DNA from: Darwinimomas sp963643215
GTDB taxonomy: Bacteria; Bacillota; Clostridia; Lachnospirales; Lachnospiraceae
Direction: 5' to 3'
Assembly: GCA_963643215.1 (NCBI GenBank)
Contig: CAVIJY010000003.1
Span: 1 to 64,000 of the forward strand
Length of the DNA: 64,000 bases
Both the position numbers and the translations under genes were made by a program. Shown here piece after piece: positions 17,114 through 25,960 of the stretch. The stretch's first letter is position 1; each line of letters starts with the position of its first letter. A model generated the notes under the pieces. That model was given only the letters and a program-made list of their open reading frames with translations. It searched no databases and had not been told where the DNA came from.

Positions 17114-18088
17114 TCACATCATTCTCAGATAAGCCAGCAGCGAGAGTACCACCGTCACTGCCGTAAATACCGTTACTATCCTCGTCTCGCTCCACCCGCA
17201 CAACTCAAAATGATGGTGTATCGGAGACATCTTGAATATCCTCTTCCCGTGGGTCGCCTTAAAGTATGTGACCTGCATGATTACGGAAAGAGCCTCGAAG
17301 AAATATACAAATCCCGCAACAAGTATAAAGAGCGGAAGCCTTGTGACCAGCGCATATGCAGCAACAAAGCCTCCAAGCGCCAGCGATCCGGTATCTCCCA
17401 TAAACATCTTGGCCGGATATGCATTGAACATGAGAAATGCGCTCAGCGCCCCTGCTATGGCTCCTGCCGCCGGTGCAACCGGTATGTCCTCCATCACAGC
17501 TACCGCCGCAAAGAAAACGGCCACGCCGATGGTTACGCTGCTGCACAGCCCGTCCAGTCCGTCCGTGAGATTCACTCCGTTGTCTGTTCCCAGAACGATG
17601 ATAAATACAGCCGGTATATAAAGGATGCCCAGGCTCAGATAGCTTCCTGTCTCCATATCTCCGGTAAAGGGTATGAGCATGTCGCTGCCTATCTCCGGAT
17701 GAATATACAGGTATACGGCAAGCACAGCTGTAACAACAATCTGAACCGCCAGCTTCTCCTTTACCTTCAGTCCCTCATTTCTTTTTTTTACTATCTTCAG
17801 ATAATCATCGGCAAAGCCGATGCATCCGTATGCTGCCATAAACAGCATGACCGGCACGATCATCGGATATTTTGTAAAAAACGGCAGAGCCGCGATGAGC
17901 GTTGCAAGTATGAATGTGATGCCGCCCATGGTCGGAGTTCCGCTCTTGACCTTGTGCGACTGAGGACCCTCGTCCCTTATATACTGCCCGAACTTCAGCC
18001 TGTGAAGCAGCGGCAGACACGGCGGACAGGCGGCTGCGCACAATGCAAAGCCTGCCAGGTATGCGATTATCGTATCTTTAAGCATCAT
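17114..18088 (-). CDS. mraY: Phospho-N-acetylmuramoyl-pentapeptide transferase
   Basis: 324 residues with about ten membrane helices. MraY transfers phospho-MurNAc-pentapeptide to undecaprenyl phosphate, making lipid I. Family motifs are GGITFIL with the preceding SGTPTMG, IGFADDYLKI with the catalytic Asp pair, VNLTDGLDGL, FMGDTGSLALGG and the C-terminal SPIHHHFELCGWSE. Two adjacent ATGs (18088, 18085) are possible; the second has better spacing from AAGGGG. Follows the PBP gene by 7 bases. Confidence 0.96.
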   Translation of the reverse strand: MMLKDTIIAYLAGFALCAAACPPCLPLLHRLKFGQYIRDEGPQSHKVKSGTPTMGGITFILATLIAALPFFTKYPMIVPVMLFMAAYGCIGFADDYLKIVKKRNEGLKVKEKLAVQIVVTAVLAVYLYIHPEIGSDMLIPFTGDMETGSYLSLGILYIPAVFIIVLGTDNGVNLTDGLDGLCSSVTIGVAVFFAAVAVMEDIPVAPAAGAIAGALSAFLMFNAYPAKMFMGDTGSLALGGFVAAYALVTRLPLFILVAGFVYFFEALSVIMQVTYFKATHGKRIFKMSPIHHHFELCGWSETRIVTVFTAVTVVLSLLAYLRMM

Positions 18089-18094
18089 TTCCCC

Positions 18095-20410
18095 TTATCG
18101 TTCAAGCGTGGGCACCGGTGCAACCTCTATCATCTGCGCTCCCGGAGGCGCTCCCGGAAGCATCGTATCCACACCGTCCGGGCTTGGAACGGTCTCTACG
18201 ACCTCCTCCTGATCATACTTTTTCACGGGTGCTTCCTGCTGACCCGGCGCAGGCTCTGCTGTATCCTGAGGCTTTGCTGTGTCCGGCGGTCTCGATCCTC
18301 CGGTATCATGCCCATCCGAGCCATTGCCGGAACCGCCTGCTGACGAGCCTCCCGCCGCCGGACTTCCGGATGAGCTGCCGCCGGATGAACTGCCGCCCGA
18401 TGAACTGCTGCCCGACGAACCGCTGCCTGCAGATGTTCCCGATGATGAGCCACCTGCGTTCGAGTTCTGTGAACCTCCCGCAGTCTCAGCGGTCTGCTCG
18501 CTTTCCTGTGACGGGCTGATTGCCGTATCTGTGGCCGGCTGTGATATCGCCGAGCCGTCTCCTGCCATGCTGTCGTCATCACTGAAGATATTCATATACG
18601 GCAGTATGTCGCTTACAATGTTTTTAAATATTCCCGATGCGAAGGATGAATGTGCCTGATCCTCTGTATTGGGCTCGTCTACAACCACATAGCACAGCAC
18701 CTGGGGATCATCCGCCGGTGCAAACCCGCAAAATGAAACCAGATAGTTTTTAAGCTCACGGGGATATTTCTCCGCTGTACCTGTCTTTCCGCCTACCTTG
18801 TACCCCGCGATTCTGGCTGCGGATCCCGTTCCCTCATCCACGGTTCTTTGAAGAGCTTTCTTTATGAAGCTGCTCGTCTTTGCCGACACTGTCTGAGTTA
18901 CCTGCTTGGGCTCTATCTCCTCCAGCAGTGAGCCTTCGGAATTGAGCACCTGCTTCACCACATGCGGCGCATAATATGTGCCTCCGTTTATGACCGAGCA
19001 ATATGCAGCGGCCATCTGAAGCATCGTACAGTTGTAGTTTTGTCCGAATGAGTTCGTAGCCAGATCTGTAGGTCCCATATCAGCAGCCTTATATATCAGA
19101 GTGCTGGTATCCGGCTCTCCGGGCAGGTCTATGCCGGTTTTGCTTCCGAACCCGAATATGGACATGAATTCGACAAACTTGTCTGTCCCCAGCCCCGCTG
19201 CGATCTGCATCATCACGTCGTTGCAGGACTGCATGAGACCCTCTTCAACCGTAAGCATCCCGTGTCCCGTTCTATTGCTGCACCTGATCGTCCATCCGCC
19301 GACCTCCTGATATCCGTCACACAGATATGTCTCGTTCCCCGTTATGCTGCCCTCCTCAAGAGCAGCAGCAACAGTAAATACCTTGGATGTCGATCCCGGC
19401 TCAAATGTATCGCTCACGCAGAAGTTCCGCCACACGGTATTCCACGCATCTCCCAGCTCCTTGTCCGTCATCGCGTCCAGCTCTTCCTGAGTGTAATACG
19501 CGCTGATATCTCTCGGATTGTTCAGATCAAATCTATTGTTCGAGGCCATGGCAAGCACCTCTCCGCTGTTCGGATCCATCACAATCACCGCCGCGGTCTT
19601 GCTTCCCATCTCCTGCTCCCACTGATCGATATACTTCTCAACTATAGTCTGTATGTTGACATCTATGGTTGATACGATGGTATTGCCGTCAGATGCCGGC
19701 TTTATGACACGCTCAAGATTGGAATCCTCATTCAGATATCCGTATTCCCGCCCTGACACGCCGATCAGAGAATCATTGTAATACTGCTCGATGCCCCCGG
19801 AGCCCGAATCATTATCTCCATACGAAAAGCCTATCACATTGCATGCAAGACTGTTGTTGGGATAGTATCGGCTGTATGACTCCTCAAACCATACCCCGTA
19901 TACCCGGCGCGTATCTCCGGCCTTCCGATATGCCTCATTGGCCTTGGCCTTTTCATCCTCAAACCGCTGCTTGTCATCGTATGAAAGCGCCTTCGCATAT
20001 CGGATATACTGACTGTCAGGACGGGAGAATATGATATTTTTCAGATCTGCGCTGTCATATCCGAACACAGAGCTGAGCATCGCAACCGTCGGCTCCAGAT
20101 AGTCCTCCTGATCGGAATTTATCTGCGACGGATCTATGATCAGATTGTATACCTTATTGCTCGTAGCCAGATATGTGCCGTTCCTGTCCAGTATGTCTCC
20201 GCGCCTCGCCGGTATCTCTCTGGAATCGTATCTTTGCTGTGACAGGATCCTCTTGTTGTATTCGACAGAGTTTTCATCCTGTATGGAATACAACACCCCG
20301 ACAAGGGCAAACAAAGCCAGCGTTATCATTCCCATGGTGATCGCCAGCTTGCTTGAAATCTGCTCTATAGTTTTTTTGTTATTGTTGTTATTGCTTCGGG
20401 ATGTCCTCAT
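18095..20410 (-). CDS. Class B penicillin-binding protein, FtsI/SpoVD type, with Gly/Ser-rich tail
   Basis: 771 residues. A short basic, Asn-rich cytoplasmic tail and one membrane helix (about 22-42) lead into the PBP dimerisation domain (RREGDILDRNG-like segment ARRGDILDRNGT at 68-79) and the transpeptidase domain with STSK (Ser340), SCN (395-397) and KTGT (542-545). It crosslinks septal peptidoglycan. Residues from about 610 onward form an unusual low-complexity tail rich in Ser, Gly, Ala and Pro, about 160 residues, instead of the PASTA domains of many SpoVD proteins. Its start overlaps ftsL by 23 bases. Division PBP versus the sporulation paralogue SpoVD cannot be decided from sequence, but the operon position favours division. 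Confidence 0.92.
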   Translation of the reverse strand: MRTSRSNNNNNKKTIEQISSKLAITMGMITLALFALVGVLYSIQDENSVEYNKRILSQQRYDSREIPARRGDILDRNGTYLATSNKVYNLIIDPSQINSDQEDYLEPTVAMLSSVFGYDSADLKNIIFSRPDSQYIRYAKALSYDDKQRFEDEKAKANEAYRKAGDTRRVYGVWFEESYSRYYPNNSLACNVIGFSYGDNDSGSGGIEQYYNDSLIGVSGREYGYLNEDSNLERVIKPASDGNTIVSTIDVNIQTIVEKYIDQWEQEMGSKTAAVIVMDPNSGEVLAMASNNRFDLNNPRDISAYYTQEELDAMTDKELGDAWNTVWRNFCVSDTFEPGSTSKVFTVAAALEEGSITGNETYLCDGYQEVGGWTIRCSNRTGHGMLTVEEGLMQSCNDVMMQIAAGLGTDKFVEFMSIFGFGSKTGIDLPGEPDTSTLIYKAADMGPTDLATNSFGQNYNCTMLQMAAAYCSVINGGTYYAPHVVKQVLNSEGSLLEEIEPKQVTQTVSAKTSSFIKKALQRTVDEGTGSAARIAGYKVGGKTGTAEKYPRELKNYLVSFCGFAPADDPQVLCYVVVDEPNTEDQAHSSFASGIFKNIVSDILPYMNIFSDDDSMAGDGSAISQPATDTAISPSQESEQTAETAGGSQNSNAGGSSSGTSAGSGSSGSSSSGGSSSGGSSSGSPAAGGSSAGGSGNGSDGHDTGGSRPPDTAKPQDTAEPAPGQQEAPVKKYDQEEVVETVPSPDGVDTMLPGAPPGAQMIEVAPVPTLER

Positions 20411-20867
20411 ATTGCCTTACATACTCGCTTTCGGTCTTGTCATAAGTGATAACCTGTTCCTTACTTGCGTAGACCATACCCAGCTCCTTCGTGGCAATCT
20501 CATAGACATTTTCGAGATTTACATAAGCATTGATGCGCGTCTCAAGAGTGTCGTTCTCATTTTTGAGCTTCTCCACCTTGGACTCCATGGACTCTATCCT
20601 GCGCATCTTGGATGTTACGGAGGACTGAACTCTCAGATAGTTGCAGCATATCGCAAGGCAAAATACAGCCGCCACGGAAAGCACAACCAGAGAAAAGCGG
20701 TTTATCGTCAGCGCACCGCTCTTGCTCCTGCTTCTGGCGGCATTTCTCCGTCTCGCCTTCTCATAGCTCTCGAGCCGTTCCTGTGCCGGATCTCGCTGCT
20801 CATAGTCTGGGACTTCTCTTACCACAGTGTTGCCGTATATGTACTTTCCGTCTCTATACCTGCTCAT
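20388..20867 (-). CDS. ftsL: Cell division protein FtsL-like
   Basis: 159 residues. A basic cytoplasmic N-terminus of about 55 residues, one membrane helix (about 58-77) and an extracytoplasmic heptad-like stretch (SKMRRIESMESKVEKLKNEN) typical of FtsL/DivIC-type divisome proteins. Sequence conservation in this family is weak, so the call relies on topology and on its position between rsmH and the PBP gene. The long N-terminus is larger than in most FtsL proteins. Confidence 0.8.
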   Translation of the reverse strand: MSRYRDGKYIYGNTVVREVPDYEQRDPAQERLESYEKARRRNAARSRSKSGALTINRFSLVVLSVAAVFCLAICCNYLRVQSSVTSKMRRIESMESKVEKLKNENDTLETRINAYVNLENVYEIATKELGMVYASKEQVITYDKTESEYVRQYEDIPKQ

Positions 20868-20900
20868 GCTTCCTCCCTTCTATGATTTTCCGCGGTCCCG

Positions 20901-21842
20901 TCAGCCTCTCTCAAACACTCTCAGCTTGGCGCTTGCCGACCTCGGATTCTCCTCCAGCTCTTCCTTCGACGGAACGATCGGTTTTGCCGTAATCACCCGG
21001 CCCCTGCTCACTCTCCCGCATGTGCATACCGGAAAGTTTCTCGGGCAGATGCAAGGATTCGCGGCTGTTTTAAATATATCCTTTACTATCCGATCCTCCA
21101 GTGAGTGAAATGTTATCACTGCCAGTCTTCCGCCGGGATTCAGGCTGTCTATCATGCCGTCCAGCGATTCCTTCAATACATCCAGCTCCGCATTGAGCTC
21201 TATCCGTATTGCCTGAAATGTCCTTTTGGCCGGATTGCCTCCCGCAGCTCTCATCTTCATCGGTATGGCTTCATGAACGATCTGCGCGAGCCTTCCGGTT
21301 GTTGTGATCGGCTCCTTCTCTCTCTCGATGCATATGTGTCTTGCTATATTTCTGGCGAATCTGTCCTCGCCGTAATCCTGTATGATTCTCGCCAGCTCCT
21401 GCTGGCTGTAGGTGTTGACGATATCTGCCGCGGTCATCGGATTGCGGTTATCCATACGCATATCCAGCGGCGCATCCGATCTGTATGTGAACCCGCGTTC
21501 CGGCGTATCCAGCTGGTATGACGAGACCCCAAGATCAAGATATATACCGTCAGCCTTTTCTATACCGAGATCCGCAAGAACCGGTCTCATATTCCTGTAA
21601 TTATCCCTTACGATAGTAACCCTGCAGCGCCCATCATATGCTGAAAGCCGCTGTCTCGAGGCTTCTATGGCATCAGCATCCTGGTCTATCCCGACCAGCC
21701 AGCCCTGCCTTCCGAGCCTTTCGCATACCTGCGATGCATGCCCGGCGCCGCCAAGTGTTCCGTCCACATATATACCGTCGGGCTTTATGCTGAGAGAATC
21801 TATCACCTCGCTGAGCAGCACTGACTTATGTGAGAACCTCAT
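20901..21842 (-). CDS. rsmH: 16S rRNA (cytosine1402-N4)-methyltransferase
   Basis: 313 residues. RsmH (MraW) methylates N4 of C1402 in 16S rRNA with SAM. It begins with FSHKSVLLSEVIDSLSIKPDGIYVDGTLGGAGHA, whose DGTLGGAGH is the SAM-binding loop, and has LDLGVSSYQLD and the C-terminal VITFHSLEDRIVK. Its ATG overlaps the mraZ stop (ATGA), so the two are translationally coupled. Confidence 0.96.
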   Translation of the reverse strand: MRFSHKSVLLSEVIDSLSIKPDGIYVDGTLGGAGHASQVCERLGRQGWLVGIDQDADAIEASRQRLSAYDGRCRVTIVRDNYRNMRPVLADLGIEKADGIYLDLGVSSYQLDTPERGFTYRSDAPLDMRMDNRNPMTAADIVNTYSQQELARIIQDYGEDRFARNIARHICIEREKEPITTTGRLAQIVHEAIPMKMRAAGGNPAKRTFQAIRIELNAELDVLKESLDGMIDSLNPGGRLAVITFHSLEDRIVKDIFKTAANPCICPRNFPVCTCGRVSRGRVITAKPIVPSKEELEENPRSASAKLRVFERG

Positions 21843-22273
21843 ATGACGATACCCGCTCCGTAGAGCTTTTCCGCGGCTTCATCGGCATCCATATCCTGCG
21901 CAGCGTTCCACCGCTCTTTGCCCCATATCTCCACATGGTCTATGTTGCCGATCAGCACGACTTCCTTGTCTATCCCCGCATATGCTCTCAGCGGTGCCGG
22001 GATAAGTATTCTGCCGTTGCCGTCTGCCTCCGCCTCGTCGGCTGAGCCTATCAGCATTCGCCTTACGGTTCTTGCATCGGCCGTCAGCATGGGCATCTGC
22101 TCCAGCTTTGCCAGAATGCCCTCCCAGTTCTCCATATCATACACATAGAGACAGTTGTCGAAGCCTTTCGTCACCACAAAGCTGTCGCCGAGCTTTTCAC
22201 GGAATTTAGAAGGCACGATGATTCGTCCCTTCGCGTCAACCTTGTTGTTGTACTCTCCCATGAATGTTTTCAT
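21839..22273 (-). CDS. mraZ: Transcriptional regulator MraZ
   Basis: About 144 residues with two SpoVT-AbrB-like halves: FMGEYNNKVDAKGRIIVPSKFR and, later, EADGNGRILIPAPLRAYAG. MraZ binds repeats upstream of its own gene and controls the dcw operon. Start: ATG at 22273 or 22261; an ATG further up (22312) falls inside the operator repeats and is unlikely. No strong binding site precedes either candidate. First gene of the dcw operon. Confidence 0.92.
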   Translation of the reverse strand: MKTFMGEYNNKVDAKGRIIVPSKFREKLGDSFVVTKGFDNCLYVYDMENWEGILAKLEQMPMLTADARTVRRMLIGSADEAEADGNGRILIPAPLRAYAGIDKEVVLIGNIDHVEIWGKERWNAAQDMDADEAAEKLYGAGIVI

Positions 22274-22295
22274 AATCGGCCGGGTTTCGGATATT

Positions 22296-22332
22296 CTCCC
22301 ACTAAAATCCACTTTTCGTCACTTTTTGCCAC
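22296..22332 (-). promoter_or_regulatory. MraZ boxes: four GTGR repeats at exact 10-base phase
   Basis: On the minus strand GTGGC, GTGAC, GTGGA and GTGGG begin 10 bases apart (plus-strand complements at 22329, 22319, 22309 and 22299), with a further GTGGGA near 22341-22345 out of phase by 3. MraZ is known to bind arrays of TGGG/GTGG-like repeats with about one helical turn between them in front of mraZ. The array lies just downstream of the predicted -10, so MraZ binding would block the promoter. Confidence 0.75.
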
Positions 22333-22333
22333 A

Positions 22334-22362
22334 ATAATATCCCACAGACACTAAAAAAGCAA
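22334..22362 (-). promoter_or_regulatory. Candidate promoter of the dcw operon
   Basis: TTGCTT (22357-22362, 3 of 6) and TATTAT (22334-22339, 5 of 6) on the minus strand, 17-base spacer. The -35 lies inside the stem of the upstream lgt terminator, so this assignment is less certain than the others; its place directly before the MraZ boxes supports it. Confidence 0.5.
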
Positions 22363-22378
22363 CCCTTTCGGATTGCTT
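22352..22378 (-). terminator. Intrinsic terminator between lgt and mraZ
   Basis: AAGCAATCC-GAAA-GGGTTGCTT (one G-T pair, GAAA tetraloop) followed by TTTT on the minus strand; 9-bp stem. It ends transcription from lgt before the dcw operon. Confidence 0.85.
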
Positions 22379-22425
22379 GATGTAAGGCTTTTTTCAGGTT
22401 TTTGTAAGAGATACAAGATATTGTG

Positions 22426-22460
22426 TATGTGCCCGGACGCCCTGCACATCCGGGCACATA
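22426..22460. other. Strong palindrome just downstream of lgt
   Basis: TATGTGCCCGGA (22426-22437) pairs with TCCGGGCACATA (22449-22460), 12 bp with an 11-base loop, 21 bases after the lgt stop. There is no U-tract on either side. It may protect the lgt mRNA 3' end or be a REP-like palindrome; the actual terminator lies about 50 bases further on. Confidence 0.5.
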
Positions 22461-22481
22461 AATGGCTTCCGACAGCAGCCG

Positions 22482-23399
22482 TCACTCCTGCCGCAATGCC
22501 TCAGTCTCTCCCAGTCTTCCGTGATAATCCGCGCTGTATGGGATCTCTGCTTTTGCCGCGCGCCTGTAACCCTGCCATATCATGACAGCCGCAACAACCG
22601 CGCATGCGGCCGCCAGCAGCTGACTTACTCTGATTGCCGTTCCCGGAATCATCAGCGAATCGGTCCGTATACCCTCAACTGCCGCGCGTATTAGCCCGTA
22701 GCCACCTACATAGGTCCAGAAGAGTTCACCCTCGAAACGCTGGTTTTTTCTGTGATATCTCATATAGGCAAAAAGGCACAGATTCAGCACGGATTCATAG
22801 AGAAATGTAGGATGAACCTGTATGTACTGCGTCCCGTTTTCCGTGATCACATGCGACAGCACATCGGCATTGAGCATATTCCGGCCTACAAGCTCCAGCC
22901 TTATGCGCATCGCAAGCAGACTGTCTGTATACGCTCCGAACGCCTCACAGTTAAAGAAGTTTCCCCATCGTCCCATGATCTGTCCCACCAGAACTCCAGG
23001 CATGATCAGATCGCACATTCTCAGAAAGCTTCTTTTTTTCAGCCTCGTGTACAGGCATATGGCTCCAAGCCCGCCGATCACTCCGCCGTATATTGCCAGT
23101 CCGCCTCCTCTGATATTGAATATCTGGATGAGATCATCCTTGTACATGTCCCATGAGAACAGCACATAATACGCTCTGGCACATATTATGCCGGAAAGTA
23201 TTGCTATCAGAAGTGCGTCGGTATATTCATCAGGATCATCGCCGAGTCTGTACGCGTCGCGGCATACCATCTGTATGCCGATGAGCATGCCCGTCCCTAT
23301 GATTATTCCGTAAAATGCTATCTCGAAGCCATTGATGCTTATGCTTCTGCGCAAATGCTCGATTACGATTCCAAGATGCGGAACACTGATATCATACAT
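22482..23399 (-). CDS. lgt: Prolipoprotein diacylglyceryl transferase
   Basis: 305 residues, seven predicted membrane helices. Lgt moves diacylglyceryl from phosphatidylglycerol to the lipobox Cys of prolipoproteins in the cytoplasmic membrane. The Lgt signature GRWGNFFNCEAFG is present, as are IRGGGLAIYGGVIGG and the C-terminal region HPTFLYESVLNL. Length is usual. The upstream 120 bases hold a small GC palindrome (GCGCCGG/CCGGCGC at 23429-23445) and an AT-rich stretch that may be its promoter; the binding site is weak. Confidence 0.94.
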   Translation of the reverse strand: MYDISVPHLGIVIEHLRRSISINGFEIAFYGIIIGTGMLIGIQMVCRDAYRLGDDPDEYTDALLIAILSGIICARAYYVLFSWDMYKDDLIQIFNIRGGGLAIYGGVIGGLGAICLYTRLKKRSFLRMCDLIMPGVLVGQIMGRWGNFFNCEAFGAYTDSLLAMRIRLELVGRNMLNADVLSHVITENGTQYIQVHPTFLYESVLNLCLFAYMRYHRKNQRFEGELFWTYVGGYGLIRAAVEGIRTDSLMIPGTAIRVSQLLAAACAVVAAVMIWQGYRRAAKAEIPYSADYHGRLGETEALRQE

Positions 23400-23520
23400 A
23401 GTATTATTCCCGAATATATTTTATTATCGCGCCGGTATCCGGCGCTGCTGCGGAATTCGAGACCCGGCTGCTGCATCAATCCGTACAGTCAGCATTTCCG
23501 GTATCCACCCGCTCCGTGCC

Positions 23521-24564
23521 TCAGTAGTGTACCACATTTTTTTCCTGCCGTATCGCCTCAAGCACCGGCTCCGCCTGCGGAGACTGAAAATATTCCAGTG
23601 TGGTCTCGGGCAGCATGGCCTTCAGAACATCTATGTCGCCGCTCTGAAGCGCTCTTCGAACAGTCGAGGCACTTATCACGGTATCTCCCGTCCTTTTCCG
23701 GTTGACGATGCAGAGCTCTATTCCGCTTTTGGGAAGCTCCTCGCTCATGACCTCATTGTAGCGTGCCGTAACCAGGCTCGCGGGCTCCTCTCCTGCAAAG
23801 CGCTTTGTGATCCCGAGTTCTCCGGCTATCCTCGCAAATATGGCTGCATCCAGCCTTGCATGAGCCCTGATCGCCGTCTCGTCATCCTTCAGAAAATAGC
23901 TGGGAAATGTCGCCTTGCTTATCATATATGGCCCTGATTCGTGGATGATCACATTGCCCAGATCGGCAGTTCCCCGCCGGACCAGCTCCATGCGCACATC
24001 AAATGGTACCAGTGAGGCATCCTCGCTCAGGACAAACAGATGAACCGCGTCGCAGTCCTGCGCCGCAGTCTGAACCAGATAGCGGTGTCCCAGTGTGAAC
24101 GGATTGGCATTCATGACGACTGCGCCGCAGATCCCTGCCCTGACCGTCTTTTTCAGCACCTCCAGATAGTCCGCAAAGCCTCTGCGGCGGTTTTCCATAA
24201 AGGACAGCACACCGTCCACCCGGACGATTTCATAGAATCCGAGGCTTTGGAAAAACTTCGATGCGGAGACCTTTGTATAAACAAACAGATGTGAGTTGCC
24301 CCTTCTCACCTGATATTCCACCAGATGAGAGACGATAGCGTTGAGGATCCCCTCTCCCTGATGATCGGATCTGACCGCAAAGCAGCGCATAGTCTGGCCG
24401 AAACAGCTTCCTGTCGCTATCACATTGTCATCACTGTCTACGGCTGCGCATATATAGTCCAGATTTCTGTCTCTTGTCAGTCCCTCTGATTGAAGCAGCT
24501 CATCTACCTGCCCCAGCAGCCTCTTGTTCTTTTCAGAGACATATGTGACTGTGTATTCTGACAC
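23521..24564 (-). CDS. citC: [Citrate (pro-3S)-lyase] ligase
   Basis: 347 residues. CitC acetylates the prosthetic group of citrate lyase acyl carrier protein (CitD) using acetate and ATP. The N-terminal half is a GNAT-like domain (AVRSDHQGEGILNAIVSHL); the C-terminal half is a nucleotidyltransferase with NANPFTLGHRYLVQ, the HxGH-type motif, here TLGH as usual for CitC. The start is GTG at 24564 with AAAAGGAG. It is odd that citD, citE, citF and citX are not adjacent; the gene stands alone with its own promoter. An orphan CitC could serve a distant cit locus or another acyl-carrier enzyme. Confidence 0.9.
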   Translation of the reverse strand: MSEYTVTYVSEKNKRLLGQVDELLQSEGLTRDRNLDYICAAVDSDDNVIATGSCFGQTMRCFAVRSDHQGEGILNAIVSHLVEYQVRRGNSHLFVYTKVSASKFFQSLGFYEIVRVDGVLSFMENRRRGFADYLEVLKKTVRAGICGAVVMNANPFTLGHRYLVQTAAQDCDAVHLFVLSEDASLVPFDVRMELVRRGTADLGNVIIHESGPYMISKATFPSYFLKDDETAIRAHARLDAAIFARIAGELGITKRFAGEEPASLVTARYNEVMSEELPKSGIELCIVNRKRTGDTVISASTVRRALQSGDIDVLKAMLPETTLEYFQSPQAEPVLEAIRQEKNVVHY

Positions 24565-24637
24565 GATGTATTCTCCTTTTCATGGCGGTATATCTGTCAT
24601 GACGATATATCCGTATATACCTGTCCGAGCCAAGGAC

Positions 24638-24666
24638 ATTGTATGCTCCAATGCCCGCAAAGGCAA
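24638..24666 (-). promoter_or_regulatory. Candidate promoter of citC
   Basis: TTGCCT (24661-24666, 4 of 6) and TACAAT (24638-24643, 5 of 6) on the minus strand, 17-base spacer, about 75 bases before the citC start codon. Confidence 0.5.
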
Positions 24667-24776
24667 GAATATCAGGCACCGGAATATCCGCGTTTTCCTC
24701 CCGGCAGAGGAATGGAACTTAGTGCAAAAGGGCTTTTCGGAGAATGAATATGCGAAGAGTTTTTTCAGGCAACGGC

Positions 24777-24805
24777 TTGAGAAGCAAGCGCGGAAAGGAT
24801 ACAAT
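24777..24805 (+). promoter_or_regulatory. Promoter of ychF
   Basis: TTGAGA (24777-24782, 5 of 6) and TACAAT (24800-24805, 5 of 6), 17-base spacer, about 58 bases before the ychF start. The rest of the 298-base citC-ychF interval holds only this, the citC promoter and a 78-codon plus-strand open frame (24599-24835) that overlaps the promoter and is probably not a gene. Confidence 0.62.
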
Positions 24806-24862
24806 CTACGGGTGAGAATCCAAAGGGCTGATTAAAGGAAATTCAAAGGAGAACAGACATAT

Positions 24863-25960
24863 ATGAAATTAGGAATTGTAGGCCTTCCCAATGTGGGGAA
24901 AAGCACTCTTTTCAATTCGCTGACCAAGGCAGGCGCACAGGCTGCAAACTATCCGTTCTGTACCATTGACCCTAATGTGGGCGTAGTCGCCATACCTGAT
25001 GACCGCCTCAAGGCGCTCGGCAATCTTTATCATTCTAAAAAGGTGACCCCAGCTACGATAGAATTTGTCGATATAGCCGGACTTGTAAAGGGTGCAAGCA
25101 ACGGTGAAGGCCTCGGCAACCAGTTTCTCGGAAACATCCGCGAATGCGACGCTATCGTACATGTAGTCCGCTGCTTTGAGGATACCAACGTCATCCATGT
25201 AGACGGCTCTGTCGATCCCTTAAGAGATATAGAAACCATCAATCTTGAGCTTATATTCTCTGATCTCGAGATTCTGGAGAGACGAATAGCCAAAACCTCC
25301 AGATCCGCCATGAATGACAAGAGACTCAAGAAGGAGCTTGATGTCCTCAAGGAGCTCAAGGAGCTGCTTGAAGCAGGCGAGCTTGCGATCAAATATCACA
25401 ACGACGACCCGGAGATCATGGAGTTTGTAGACTCTCTGGATCTTCTCACAGGCAAGCCGGTGATATTTGCGGCGAATGTCTCTGAAGAGGATCTGGCTGA
25501 TGACGGTGCTTCCAATCCGCATGTGCAGGCGGTCAGAGGATTCGCTGCCGAGCACGGCAGTGAGGTGTTTGTGATAAGCGCACGCATTGAGGAGGAGATC
25601 GCTCAGCTCGATGATGACGAAAAGCAGGAATATCTGGAGGCTCTCGGCGTCGAACGCTCCGGTCTGGACAAGCTCATCTCCGCCAGCTACTCTCTTCTCG
25701 GACTTCTCTCCTTCCTCACATCCGGAGAGGATGAGACAAGAGCATGGACTATCACTAAAGGTACAAAGGCGCCTCAGGCCGCCGGCAAGATTCACAGCGA
25801 TTTCGAGCGCGGCTTCATCCGCGCTGAGGTCATCAATTTTGAAGATATCATGGCATGCGGCGGTGCGGCCGGTGCCAAGGAAAAGGGACTTATGAGACTC
25901 GAGGGCAAGGACTATGTCGTCCAGGACGGCGATGTCATACTCTTCAGATTCAATGTATAA
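24863..25960 (+). CDS. ychF: Redox-regulated ATPase YchF (Obg-family)
   Basis: 365 residues. YchF is a universally conserved Obg-family NTPase that prefers ATP and associates with ribosomes. It starts MKLGIVGLPNVGKSTLFN with the P-loop at 6-14, then FVDIAGLVKGASNGEGLGNQ (switch II and G3), a coiled-coil insert in the middle, and a C-terminal TGS domain ending DYVVQDGDVILFRFNV. AAAGGAG precedes the ATG. Convergent with the last genes of the eCIS operon, separated by a shared terminator. Confidence 0.96.
   Translation: MKLGIVGLPNVGKSTLFNSLTKAGAQAANYPFCTIDPNVGVVAIPDDRLKALGNLYHSKKVTPATIEFVDIAGLVKGASNGEGLGNQFLGNIRECDAIVHVVRCFEDTNVIHVDGSVDPLRDIETINLELIFSDLEILERRIAKTSRSAMNDKRLKKELDVLKELKELLEAGELAIKYHNDDPEIMEFVDSLDLLTGKPVIFAANVSEEDLADDGASNPHVQAVRGFAAEHGSEVFVISARIEEEIAQLDDDEKQEYLEALGVERSGLDKLISASYSLLGLLSFLTSGEDETRAWTITKGTKAPQAAGKIHSDFERGFIRAEVINFEDIMACGGAAGAKEKGLMRLEGKDYVVQDGDVILFRFNV

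Noticed and set aside
24599..24835. Plus-strand open frame of 78 codons before ychF
   Set aside because: No good binding site, overlaps the ychF and citC promoters, composition not protein-like in its first half.
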